From: Chara braunii | Taxonomy: Eukaryota > Streptophyta > Charophyceae > Charales > Characeae | DNA length: 64,000 nt | Assembly: GCA_003427395.1 (NCBI GenBank) | Contig: BFEA01000771.1 | Span: 507,768 to 571,767 of the forward strand | Reading direction: 5' to 3' | Shown here: positions 1 through 9,643 of the stretch, in pieces | How the letters are laid out: every line of letters begins with the position of its first letter | How positions within the stretch are numbered: position 1 is the stretch's first letter | Position numbers and translations under genes: made by a program | Notes under the pieces: model-generated | Seen by the model: the letters and a program-made list of their open reading frames with translations, nothing else | What the model was told of the DNA's origin: nothing | Database searches by the model: none

Positions 1-58
1 CCCGTTTCCCCCCCCCCCAATGACGCACAAATGCCTAGCAGAAAATTCAGTATCGAGC

Positions 59-60
<2 letters not shown>

Positions 61-138
<78 letters not shown>
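61..138. repeat. (GT)n-(GA)n compound microsatellite
   Basis: Pure GT dinucleotides for about 59 bases run straight into about 20 bases of GA. Simple sequence, no coding role seen. Confidence 0.97.
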
Positions 139-234
139 TGCGTGTGAACACATTGCTTTAGCCTCAGCATGGTAAGAACCACGCAGTGCACGCACCATAC
201 CATCACAGCACCTCGGTGGAGAATACGCATCTGA

Positions 235-709
235 GGGCATACTCACATTAGCACGTACAATCACAAATTATATGTGAGCCAATTTGCGATTATAAGGCAC
301 TTCCTAGTCACACACAGCACACCCGTATGCGTCACAAAACAGAAAGGACACAGTCTCGACTTGCTCTAGGAATGCGATTGTACAGGCCGAGGGGTCACAC
401 AGCACGATGCATAAAAAATATTAAAAATCCATCCCTTTTTCCTGTGTTTTTCTTTTCTTTTCTTACAAGAGCTACCCACCAAACGTCGATTTCTTTTTTT
501 TTTTTTCCAGAAAGAAACAGGGGTAAAAGAAATATGCAATTGCGGAGACCTCCAGAGTTTCCTGCAAAATATGTAACACCGCGGATGTCCAAGCCGCTGA
601 CATTTACGTGCCCATTTGTGTGAAAACGCAAAATACGTAGCCTGTGTGACCCAAAAAATCACCTATAATTCATGATTTTATGAAAATGCGTGCTAGTGTG
701 AGTATGCCC
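235..709. mobile_element. Nonautonomous TIR element (family D), 475 bp, TSD TGA
   Basis: The ends are inverted copies: GGGCATACTCACATTAGCAC on the left and, on the reverse strand, GGGCATACTCACACTAGCAC on the right. A 3 bp direct repeat TGA flanks it (232-234 and 710-712). The interior shows no transposase; open frames here (327-662) read through the element on both strands and look fortuitous. The same termini recur at 37,092, 41,348 and 41,665. Three-base TSD and G-rich ends suit PIF/Harbinger-like or CACTA-like elements, but the superfamily is inference. Confidence 0.8.
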
Positions 710-719
710 TGAGTGCAGC

Positions 720-1560
720 TGAGTCTAAAGGCAGGGACCAGACCATAAAAGAAGGTAGCAAAACTGAAACACAGGCAACAAGCAACAACGCAGACCACCG
801 GCTGGAGGGCACGGGGGAGGGAGGGCACACGACACACCCGCAGAAAAAGCAGGGAAAAGACCACAACAAGCAAGGGGAAAAAAAAGTCCTGAAAAAGAAA
901 AAAGCGAAAAAAATAAACTGATGAAAGATTGTTTCGTCGGAGTTGCACCGACTCATCAGGAGGCTGAACCCTCGACAATCTGCGGAATCTCCGTATTTGA
1001 CGGTTTGGGTCATGAACCCTTTGACCCTTGTTGCCCGCAGACTGTCCCCAGTTGGAATATAGCAGCGGGCAGCAACCCTGTGGAGCACCAGGCAACACAG
1101 TAGAGGCTACACAGCTGCACAACGCCAAGAACAACTGCAAGGAACGACATACCACTCAGAACATACAGCACGGCAACCGTGTAGTGAAGCACACGGCTAC
1201 ATAAGCAAGGCAACGAAACTGCACGGGACAACAGGGAGAGAGGACCAGCAGCTCAGCGAAGCGCAAGGTACCAGCAACACAGCAACCAACCTACAAGGCA
1301 CACAAGCGGCAAACACGGAAGGCACGGACAGCGGATGAGCGGCAAGGCAGCAGAGCAGCGAAGCGCAAGGCAACACCAACAACACGGCCACACCACACAG
1401 CGAACACATCAACTTGCAGAGAACCACATGCAAAGCAAGCGAGACAGGCAGCAGGGCAGCGACGGAGCGCAGATGAGGTCGTCCATACATCCAACCCGGA
1501 GCAAAGCAGCACCTGACCTACTCACATCACGATTGAACCCCGCAGACTGTTGATTCCCAC
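720..1560. other. Unannotated stretch containing hammerhead 1
   Basis: Apart from the ribozyme at 926-981 I see only CA/AG-rich sequence. The open frames on both strands are short, overlap each other and are rich in Leu, Ala, Cys or Gln without a recognisable domain, so none is called. Confidence 0.5.
926..981 (-). ncRNA. Type III hammerhead self-cleaving ribozyme
   Basis: Read on the minus strand from 981 to 926. Stem III is AGAUUG (981-976) with CAAUCU (931-926), 6 bp without mismatch. The cleavage triplet is GUC (976-974). Stem I is GAGG/CCUC (973-970 and 963-960) with loop GUUCAG. The core CUGAUGA lies at 959-953. Stem II is GUCGG/CCGAC (952-948 and 940-936) with loop UGCAACU, then GAAA (935-932). 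Every invariant core nucleotide is present, so self-cleavage after position 974 is expected. Stems I and II are closed and stem III is open (type III), the form known from plant retrozymes. I found no LTR, primer-binding site or polypurine tract around it, so the host element is unknown. Confidence 0.93.
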
Positions 1561-2276
1561 CACCCACTGAGCCAGGGAGACACTCCAACGAGCATCTGTC
1601 CCAAACCGAGGGCCCCCCCCTAATAGTGCACTAGGCACTCCAAATGTGAGCCACCGACTGTTTAGCACTACTTAAGGGTGCTCAGTTGGGTAAGCAAAAT
1701 TACTCAGAAAAAAATGGAGGGTCAAAAGGAAACTGCATAGGCAAACTTCCATCCTGATGTTTGCACCTGAAAGACGCGTAATCGGTTCCGATTGCTAAGG
1801 TGGAGCTCGTAGAAGTTGCAAAACAGAAATGAAAAAGATCGGGTTTTCAGGATTTTTGTATGCCATTTGCCCAACTAAGTCACAAAATTTCAAAAATTAC
1901 CAAACATTTGGGGCAAATCAAGGAGTAAACCACCAGTACTTCCCAAAGTCGTGCCCGTAAACAATGGGGGTAACGGGGGTGGCAGGGTGTTGAGGATACC
2001 ATGCCAGTATCCCTTGAGAGAACGAAAACTGGGCACAGATGCACAAAAATGAAGAAAAAAACTCAGAAAACAGCATTGATGGCAGAGAGCATGGTGGGCA
2101 ATTATGGACAGCATTGAAATTGTGGAGAAATAATGCAACAAGCTCAACAAACCGAACAACGAAAATAAACAGGGTGAACGAAAGAAATGGCACAATTATG
2201 TTTGAGAGGACAAAAATGGCCCATGAAGGTTGTCAGGAGATAACGAAACAACAATAATCAACAGATGGACTGATCC
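1560..2276. other. Unannotated intergenic stretch
   Basis: No convincing coding region, RNA or repeat seen. Short open frames at 1,890-2,257 run on both strands at once and lack domain features. Confidence 0.4.
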
Positions 2277-2279
2277 TTT

Positions 2280-2709
2280 GGGTCTCGCTCCACTACTGTC
2301 CACTGTACAAAAGCGGACAGTCGTACGTCACTCCATTTACTGTCCACTGTACATGTGCAAAATGGCTTGGACAGTTTTTTAGAAACCCGGTCGAAAATCT
2401 ACTGTCCGTGAATGTACAGCTCCCAGCCGGCAAAATTCGTTACGCGGAAAGTCCTTCAAAGGACTCGCCGTGAGGACCCGAATTTGGAGAGTGCACCTGG
2501 AGTTTGGGCGGACAAAAACCCTACGGACGTCCTGTCTTGTAGTGCTATCACTGTGTCTGGTAGTGAAGCCACGAATCTGAGAGGTGGACACCGGACAGTA
2601 AGTGGAGCGATGTCGCATTTTCCACTGTCCGCTGTACAATTTTTCGCTCTGACAACTGTCCACCAACTGTCCGAAAAACTGTACAGTGGACAGTAGTGGA
2701 GCGAGACCC
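2280..2709. mobile_element. TIR element, 430 bp, TSD TTT
   Basis: Left end GGGTCTCGCTCCACTACTG and right end form inverted repeats of about 30 bp, continuing into a shared TCCACTGTACA. TTT is directly repeated at 2,277-2,279 and 2,710-2,712. Internal copies of the CTGTCCACTGTAC motif act as subterminal repeats. The terminus resembles that of family B (GGGCCTCGCCACACCACT), suggesting one superfamily. No transposase is encoded. Confidence 0.85.
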
Positions 2710-3035
2710 TTTATCTCTTCCCTTTTGGTACAACGTTCTCATGCTTGCCGGTGATAAGCAAACGGACTGAAGCCCCCCAGAATAGGAGGGGCATGTGTGT
2801 GCTTTGTGAAAAAAAAAAAAAAAAAAAAAAAGAAGGAAAAAAAGAAAGAAAGGAAAAGCACAATTATGTCTGAGAAGACAAATAGCCCATTTAGAAGGCA
2901 CCTGAGCATTGGGAAAATTCAAACTAGAAAAAGAAGAAGATGACGAAGAATGCACCTGAGCATCTACACATCCGCCAGTTGATCATTTTACTAAGTTTAC
3001 TTGGGAATCTGGGAATATCCAGATGCATACTGACA

Positions 3036-3192
3036 GGGACAATTACCTGAATTTGGGGCAAGTGTCAGTCTAGATACAGTGATAAAGACCGTAATATCGA
3101 CATTCATTCTGACAGGGACTTTTAGCTGTGTTTGGGGCAACTCTCAGTCTAGATACAGTGATAAAGACCGTACGTTATATTCCCGGGAATTA
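3036..3192. repeat. Tandem remnants of foldback family A
   Basis: Two consecutive units share GACAGGGAC, a run with TTTGGGGCAA, then CAGTCTAGATACAGTGATAA and AGACCGTA. The last unit ends in CGTACGTTATATTCCCGGG, like the arms of the family A foldbacks at 29.8 and 45.1 kb. Probably a decayed, locally duplicated copy. Confidence 0.6.
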
Positions 3193-3199
3193 CCAAACC

Positions 3200-4110
3200 T
3201 GCCCAGGAACACAGTCCCATTACGGATAGGACTATAGTCGATCCAGTGTGACACCGTGTGGCAGCGGCACTACACTTTCATTGCGAATTTCCGGGCAGAG
3301 AAAACAGGAGAAAAGCAGCAAGAAAAAAAGAAGAAATAGAGACCTCGTACCCGGAAATCACGGCGGGGTGCTTCCCATCCATCAGATCAGAAATGATCCG
3401 ATGGCAGAGCTCACGACAACTGTGAAAAGAATTAACGGCCACCTTTCTCTGGAAGAAACGGGACTGCTGTCAACTGTGATCATGACGCCCTCCATACACT
3501 CCGTGATTGAAGGAGGGCTTTAGCCAATGAGATCATTGCACTACCGGAAACGAAATGCTGATAATCTTCTATCCAGTAGGCCTATGGCCGATGCTGCCTT
3601 CTCTTGGGATCGGCCATACCCCATTGGCTAGGGAAAAATGGCGGGAAAAGCTTCCTTTGCACCAGCATGCCCAGTGTTAAGGAGAGGAGGAAGGGAACTA
3701 CCTTAGGTCTCTTTCCTTTTTCAGGTAATTCGTGTAAAACACTGTCCCTCGGATCACTAGTCATTCCAGGGGCAGGATTTGGGTTGCTCTACTGTCACAC
3801 AAACTCTTTTCTATCCTATCCCATGCTAGTGGGACCTCCCTCCAGGAGCTTAAGTCCTTCCGCCTGACCAAAGCCACTGCTTTCATTCAACAATAAAAGA
3901 AAGAGTGGGGGGGGAAGGGGAACACTGCCGTTGCTTTTACAAAAAGCCTGTATCCAAAAACAAGGACAGATTCCCACATGGAAGAAATTTCAAAAATGGG
4001 AGAGGACCATTGACAAACTTTCCTACCTATGAAGAGAATCGAGCTTTGTTCCTTTTTCGGTCAGTTTTCTATACTTTATTGGTTCTCGAGATCTCCCCTT
4101 GTATTTGATG
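3200..4110. other. Stretch without recognised genes
   Basis: Several short open frames (3,248-3,523; 3,604-3,867; 3,905-4,108) lack recognisable domains. No RNA gene or complete repeat seen. Confidence 0.4.
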
Positions 4111-4118
4111 GAGAAACG

Positions 4119-4343
4119 GATGCCATGAGAGAGGGGTTCAAAGGACCTTCTGCGGGCCTAGTGGCACCACTGCCCACCCACCAAACATTTCCGGATGCCA
4201 TGAGAAAGGGGTTCAAAGGACCTTCTGCGGGCCTAGTGGCACCACTGCCCACCCACCAGACATTTCCAGATGCCATGACAAAGGGGTTCAAAGGACCCTA
4301 TGCGGGTCTAGCGGCACCACTGCCCACCCGCCAAACATTTTGA
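4119..4343 (+). repeat. 75 bp tandem repeat, three copies
   Basis: Three head-to-tail units start at 4,119, 4,194 and 4,269, each with GGGGTTCAAAGGACC, AGTGGCACCACTGCCCACC and a final ACATTT. Because 75 is a multiple of 3, the array reads as a 25-residue repeat in an open frame, which is not evidence of a gene. The GGCACCACTGCCCACC part is also the left arm of the adjoining foldback. Confidence 0.93.
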
Positions 4344-4404
4344 ATGAGTCCAAACTTCGCAATTTGTCCTGATGCCTTCAAAATGTTGGTGGGTGGTGAG
4401 TGGT
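4308..4404. mobile_element. Small foldback element (family I)
   Basis: Left arm GGCACCACTGCCCACC...CAAACATTTTGA pairs with the right arm TCAAAATGTTGGTGGGTGG...GTGGTGC. A similar foldback lies at 33,845-33,945. The left arm is the portion triplicated in the 75 bp array. Confidence 0.6.
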
Positions 4405-4607
4405 GCAACTGGAGCCTGTACTTCTCTCCTTCTTCCCTCTTCACTTCTCTTTCTGGTGTTGTGGATGTACCTGACCGGCACTGCAAATGGACAAGTTCAG
4501 GAGCTTTCCTTTTTTTTATTAACCTCATTTCCGGTGGCCTACTTTAGGAGTTGATAAAAGCAGCCTTGATAAAAGCAGCCTCCAAAGTGGGTCACAAGTG
4601 TGAGGGC

Positions 4608-4662
4608 TCCAATCTATTGGTGGGGAGCTGCACCTGCTGGCAACTGGGTCCAGCATCTCTTT
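4608..4662. repeat. Dispersed 3'-end motif F (retroelement tail)
   Basis: CTATTGGTGGGGAGC, CACCTGCTGG and GGGTCCAGC also occur at 22.95, 26.7, 34.4, 38.3, 48.9 and 58.2 kb. At 22.95, 26.7 and 38.3 kb the motif lies next to a poly(A) run when read as its reverse complement, as at a non-LTR retroelement 3' end. Confidence 0.65.
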
Positions 4663-4879
4663 CATTCGACCAATCAACCAACCTTTTGCTTGGGACTGGT
4701 TACCACTTTCCCTACCCCCTTTCCGGGGTCCCCCCAGGGTGGGAAGGAGGGGGGGGCAGGGAATTTTTAATCACTAACGTTTTCTGTACTGTGCAAGTGC
4801 CTGAGAGACAGACGGCTGTCTTTAAAGAACCAGGACAGGCGTAGCACATCCCTAATTAGGCTATGTCCAGCTTACCTGG

Positions 4880-5720
4880 ATTTGAAACTCTCTGGGCGAC
4901 ATTTGGTTTCTTCTATCACAGAGTTGGAAACAAATAACAGGATTTCAGGGACAGCTGAATCCTGGCTGGTGTGTGCTAGAGTAGTAGTGTTCTGAGCTGT
5001 TGGTTTGCCGATGCCAGAACGACGCTGGCTGGTGCTGGGATGTGTGCCCTGTGACCTGTTTTGTAGCAGGAGCGTGAGGCCTGGTAGAGAGATCTGGGGA
5101 TTTGTTGAGGGAGGAAGGCAATCCAGTGGCGAACTAGGAGGTACTGCCAAGGCAACCTTTGAGGTCGGGTATAGTCTTAGTACTGAGAACACGGCAGCGA
5201 TGGAAGGTATTGGGCAGGTTGATTTTGTCTTTGGAGTGCTGAGTCTGGTTTAGGGGAGGCTAGGAGTTGCTCATAGATGGTGAGGCTGGGAGTTGCGGAT
5301 GTAGTCATCATCTTTGTCATCATCAGTTGAGTTAGTCCGTAATTAAATTCTTAATTAGTCTGAAGTTAAAGCTGAAGCTGGTGACAGCTTCGATATCATC
5401 ATCAAGATTAAAAGAAAAAGAAGAAAAAAAAGAAGCTTTCTGGTGTTCTGAAATTCTTGGTGCCATCTGGCCTTCTTCCTCATTCAGGATATAGGATGGC
5501 AGAGATAGTCGAATCTGGCCTACTATCTGCAGAGTTGCTTTGTTATGTGCCCCTGGTTTGCCGATGCCAGAACGATGCTGGCCAGAGCTGGGTCATTGCC
5601 CTATAACCTGCAAATGGCAGGAGTGTGAGGCCTTGTAGAGAGATCTGGGGATATGATGACGGAGGAAGGCAATCCAGTGGCGAACTGGGGGGGGTGTCCT
5701 GACAACCTGTTCGTCAAGGG
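4880..5720 (+). mobile_element. Fragment of dispersed retroelement G (+ orientation)
   Basis: This is the reverse complement of parts of the copies at 22.9-24.7 and 38.2-40.2 kb. Shared landmarks are TGCCAGAACGACGCTGGC, GTGAGGCCTGGTAGAGAGAT and GGAAGGCAATCCAGT, the last two occurring twice (about 5,080-5,130 and 5,625-5,680). No reverse transcriptase is present. Confidence 0.7.
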
Positions 5721-5749
5721 ATAGTCAACGTGGCGAGAACAAGTCAGTT

Positions 5750-6319
5750 ATGGTTGACATTGACGTAGCCCGTTTTGCTTACGCCATGTGGACAAATTGT
5801 CCCAATCCGACTGGGCGCCAACTTCCCGTATCCTCATCGCGACCGTTCCCGCATAACGAGGAAAGGATACATGTATGTGAGTGGGGCGTACGGGAAGTCG
5901 TCGCCAAGATCGGCGGACGCTATTATTTTCCACCCGAGACAAGGTGTTCAGGATTCGTGGGCGCTGGTTTTGCCATTATCGATACCCACTTTCCCCCGTA
6001 CTCTTTATTATTGCCTTTTAACGCACTGGTTTTCATCTCGTGGATGGTAGTAGCCCCTCATTGGCCCAACACTTTGTGTAACGATTGTCGTCGCACCGAG
6101 CGTTATCGGGAAAAGGGGTTTCACTACCGGACACGTGGCGAGGACGAACATAAGGAAAGAGTGACCAGGCTGAGGACATCCACGTCAGATTCAGAACTCT
6201 ATAGCGAACGACGCTGGGACTTCATTCGAAAACGAGATCTCACATGTGTACCCTCGCCTTTCCGTTCAAAAAGACGGCGAGTAGCCCGCATGGAGGTGCA
6301 GAGATACTTTTTCGATTAG
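5750..6319 (+). CDS. Gypsy-associated 5' ORF, conserved CxxCRR protein (copy 1)
   Basis: A 189-codon open frame of unknown function. Related open frames occur at 20,636-21,076 (+) and, much diverged, at 61,078-60,641 (-). The shared core is an RCSGF-type patch, an aromatic run ending FPPYSLLLPFN, a W, then PHWPNTLCNDCRR with a C-x2-C pair. Downstream is a basic tail rich in Arg, Asp and Glu (FHYRTRGEDEHKERV). It lies 355 bp upstream of a gag-like region on the same strand, so it probably belongs to the gypsy element as an extra 5' product or an N-terminal gag part. The start is a guess: the similarity to copy 2 begins at AMWT, about 11 residues in. It could also be a captured host fragment. 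Confidence 0.6.
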   Translation: MVDIDVARFAYAMWTNCPNPTGRQLPVSSSRPFPHNEERIHVCEWGVREVVAKIGGRYYFPPETRCSGFVGAGFAIIDTHFPPYSLLLPFNALVFISWMVVAPHWPNTLCNDCRRTERYREKGFHYRTRGEDEHKERVTRLRTSTSDSELYSERRWDFIRKRDLTCVPSPFRSKRRRVARMEVQRYFFD

Positions 6320-6674
6320 GCGAACATTTGAAAGAAGCGTGCGTCATTTCTCTCCCGCACGACTATGGTCCTTCCTCACTAGAACTAAATCGCACAGGGG
6401 CTTTCAGTTCCGTATGTGGCCCCACACTCGATATTCTAAAAAATCCAGGACCTTGACACACCCCATTTTGTTGTTCTTTCAGGGCCTATTCCGCATAATT
6501 TATCACTCCGACCGAAACACAATGCAGGGCATGAGGTTAGTATTGGAGCCGACACGTGTCCGTTTCGGTAATAGTGAGGCAAGCTGGCGGGAGAACAAGC
6601 ACACACTCGAACGAATAAGAAAAATTTTCCCATCACCCGAAACAGGTCGGCAGAGACAAGAAAGGAAGCAGCTA

Positions 6675-7206
6675 TGATTAACGTTAATGTGTTTGCCCCC
6701 CGTGTAATGGTTAGCATTCCGACCACCTTTGCATTCTACCCCAACCATACTCATCCAGAGGCATGGCTAGAAGCAGTGGAAGCGTAGGGCTATGAAGCAG
6801 CTAACCTACCTCGAGTCATCACCTTGATCGTAAGAAATACCGCACACGATTGGTTTAAACGCCACCAATGGGTAAATTGGGATACATTCAGAAAAACCTT
6901 TTTGGCAAGATTTGACGAAGTAAGTGAGGATGTTGCATGGTTTGTACTGAAAACGTGCTCTTAAGAGCCTGAAGAACTCTTGCCAGACTTCGTGGACAGA
7001 TTCCAAACAACTCTAGATACGTCTGGACGGGAAGAAAATGTTGCTCGGGACTAGTTCATTGATCATCTTTGCAACTCTGTCTTAAAACCAAAATTGAAAA
7101 AGAAATTATCTCCCAAAACGAATCAACTGTCGACGATCATCGCCAAAGCACTCGAGCTTGATTCACAAGATACGCATAAGTATATAGATCAGGGGAGGAG
7201 GATATA
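6675..7206 (+). pseudogene. Degenerate retrotransposon gag (copy A)
   Basis: From the ATG at 6,675 the frame reads FYPNHTHPEAWLEAVEA, stop, GYEAANLPRVITLIVRN, then AHDWFKRHQWVNWDTFRKTF and LARFDE. This is the tryptophan-spaced helical pattern of retrotransposon gag (Retrotrans_gag type). In-frame stops near 6,785, 6,961 and 7,050 show it is dead. It sits between the 5' ORF and the zinc-knuckle region, as expected for Ty3/gypsy order. Confidence 0.75.
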
Positions 7207-7226
7207 GCAGATACGATATAAGATGT

Positions 7227-8284
7227 GGCTGCAAAACGGAGATCGTGGCTCCGATCGATTGGCCAATTTTACCAACGCCACGATCTTGAAAATCCAAGCG
7301 GACCATCACTAAGTCGTGTCTCTCACGGCTCCTTCCACCGTCGTCTCTCCTCCCTCCTCTCCTCCTCCTTCCATAACGACCCCATGACTGTCATTTTACC
7401 GCAATCATCGGCGCCGGTGTTGATCACCAATCTTCATTTGACTCACATGATTCATACGGCTACCTCCTGACAAGCGGAATGGATGAATCATCTGATCCAG
7501 AGGTAGACGTCGCAGATGGAATGAGCAAGTTTTGCGGGATCTAAAAAGTACGCACGCCAAAGTATCACGCGCAACTCCCTCTCCTCCCTTGTAGCCTTTG
7601 TTGTCTGACCCTCGTATTCTGACGTTAGTTGCTCCCCCTGTAGCTCACCAGACTGTTGTGCAACAGGGAAGCGTATAATGTTATAACTATAAGCAGCCCG
7701 GACACTTTGCCCGAGACTGCCCTCTTCCCAAGAGGAATCAACCTCCACCTGCGGCTGCAAAACGGAGATCGTGGCTCCGATCGATTGGCCGATTTTACCA
7801 ACGCCACGATCTTGAAAACCCAAGCGGACCACCACTAAGTCATGTCTCTCACGGCTCCTTCCACCGTCGTCTCTGCTCCCTCCTCTCCTCCACCTTCCAG
7901 AACGACCCCATGACCGCCATTTTACCGCAATCATCGGCGCCGGTGTCGATCACCAATCTTCATTTGGCTCACATGATTCATACGGCTTCCTCCCGACAAG
8001 CGGAATGGATGAATCATCTGATCCAAAGGCAGACGTTGCGGATGGAACCATTTGAGCAAGTTTTGCGGGATCTAAAAAGTACGCACGCCAAAGTATCACG
8101 CGCAACTCCCTCTCCTCCCTTGTAGCCTTTGTTGCCTGCCCCTTGTATTCTGACGTCAGTTGCTCCCCTTGTAGCTCACCAGACTGTTGTGCAACAGGTA
8201 AGAGTAGAATGCTATAACTATAAGCAGCCCGGACACTTTGCCCGAGACTGCCCTCTTCCCAAGAGGAATCAACCTCCACTTGCG
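7227..8284 (+). repeat. Tandem duplication (about 530 bp) of the gag C-terminal/zinc-knuckle region
   Basis: Units 7,227-7,752 and 7,753-8,284 are near-identical and start with GGCTGCAAAACGGAGATCG. Each ends in a nucleocapsid knuckle (about 7,679-7,720 and 8,210-8,251) reading CYNYKQPGHFARDC. The canonical CCHC box is C-x2-C-x4-H-x4-C; here the second Cys is Tyr in both copies, so the loss came before the duplication or the element used a defective knuckle. The first unit is also frameshifted against the knuckle. Confidence 0.88.
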
Positions 8285-8298
8285 GCTACTGTGCGCTT

Positions 8299-8814
8299 GT
8301 GGCAACTAATCAGGAACGAGTAGCCGTCCTTCTCGAAGGAATAGATGAATCAAGAAATGTTTCTCTTTCCCCACTTCCTTCCGCACAATCAGATATGATT
8401 GCGTCGACTTCTGGGGCTCAATTTGAAGTTGCAGATGTCGTCGATTCAGCTGAGTACCAAAAGTTGGCAGGACTAATTGTAGCCATGTGGCCCAAAAAGA
8501 TGAGCTTGAATGGGTGGAACGCCAATGGGAACCTGGTCCTCAGTTCTGGACAGGAGAAATCGATGTCTTACAAAACGCTAAGAAGACGACGTCTCCGAGT
8601 CTCTGTCGCAATCGGTCACCTGGGAACCATATCTGAGGCTGCAAACGACAAGCTGCTCCAGCAATGTCAAAAGAATCATAAGAGATTTACCTATCAGCAT
8701 GTCCAAGGAATGTTAAAGACGAAGAAGGAGATGGCGGAACCTGTACCTCCCCCGTCCGATCCCATAGCTGTCATCGACTCTACAGAAAAATCAGGAGAGT
8801 CTGAGGCCACCTGA
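8299..8814 (+). pseudogene. Gypsy gag-protease linker region (copy A)
   Basis: A 171-codon open frame immediately after the second zinc knuckle and before the protease. It has no recognised domain: an acidic N-terminus, a GWNANGNLVLSSGQ stretch, a basic RRRRLRVSVAIGHLG stretch and a Pro-rich end. Position and strand argue that it is the linker of the gag-pol polyprotein. Probably non-functional with its neighbours. Confidence 0.5.
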
Positions 8815-8879
8815 GTGGCGACTATCTCATATGCGGAGAAAAATCACTTCATCCGTGTCCGATCAATTTATAGAAAAAC

Positions 8880-9330
8880 GAGGATTGTGATTGCGAGGTA
8901 TGGGGGAAGCCATGCAATGCTTTAGTAGATATTGGGTCATCCGTCGTAATGCTTTTGCTCGACACGATTTGAAAGACCGAACAATTAAACTTCATGCTTC
9001 CCCTGTCGTGGAAGGATAACTATGTCTCGGCAGATGAAGAAATCATGCACATCATCGGGATGATTGAAAAAAAATGTTGCCATCAAGATTGGGTGGGTGC
9101 ACGCGTTAGTAAATGCGTTTGTAAGTGACATACAATCGTAATCAGTGCTACTGGGATTACCATGGGCTATAGTTGTAGGTGCGCGGCTGTATTTCGATTC
9201 CAAACAACTCGTTCTCACCCACAATGAAGGAAAACCGCATACAGTTCCTATGCGCCTTTCCATACGTTCCCTAAGGACGACCGAGGAAACGATTGATATG
9301 TTAGTACGGGTGAGAATGATCGGGACGCAG
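8880..9330 (+). pseudogene. Degenerate retropepsin-like protease (copy A)
   Basis: Around 8,918-8,946 the frame reads ALVDIGSSVV, the active-site D-T/S-G motif with Ile in place of Thr. A second conserved block, LLGLPWAIVVGARLYFDSKQ, starts near 9,151 in a shifted frame. The inverted copy at 14.2-14.85 kb shows the same blocks with DTGSS intact. Frameshifts and the changed catalytic motif mark it as inactive. Confidence 0.75.
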
Positions 9331-9643
9331 GAGACGAGATCGGAAGAAATCCAGACCAGCCCGACAAAGAAAGCAACGAAGGGTCTCCTTCTCCAAGAGA
9401 ACAAGAAGAATACAACGAGAATGATTATGCTAGATTGTTGGATCATCTGCCGATGGAAGAAGAGTGGAACGAGTTGGTTAGACTCTTTGTTTATAAAACC
9501 AAGGAATCATTCTGATGATTCAACAAGCTGCGTCGTCTTTCCGATTGGAGCCTCAATCTAACTTTGTTCTCTCGCCTCTGCTGACCTTTATTACTCTTAC
9601 ATAGACTAAAATTTTTGCAGCCTCGTTCCTCGAAGAACCAATA

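Noticed and set aside
327-662. Open frames on both strands
   Set aside because: They lie wholly within a TIR element and overlap antisense; no domain.
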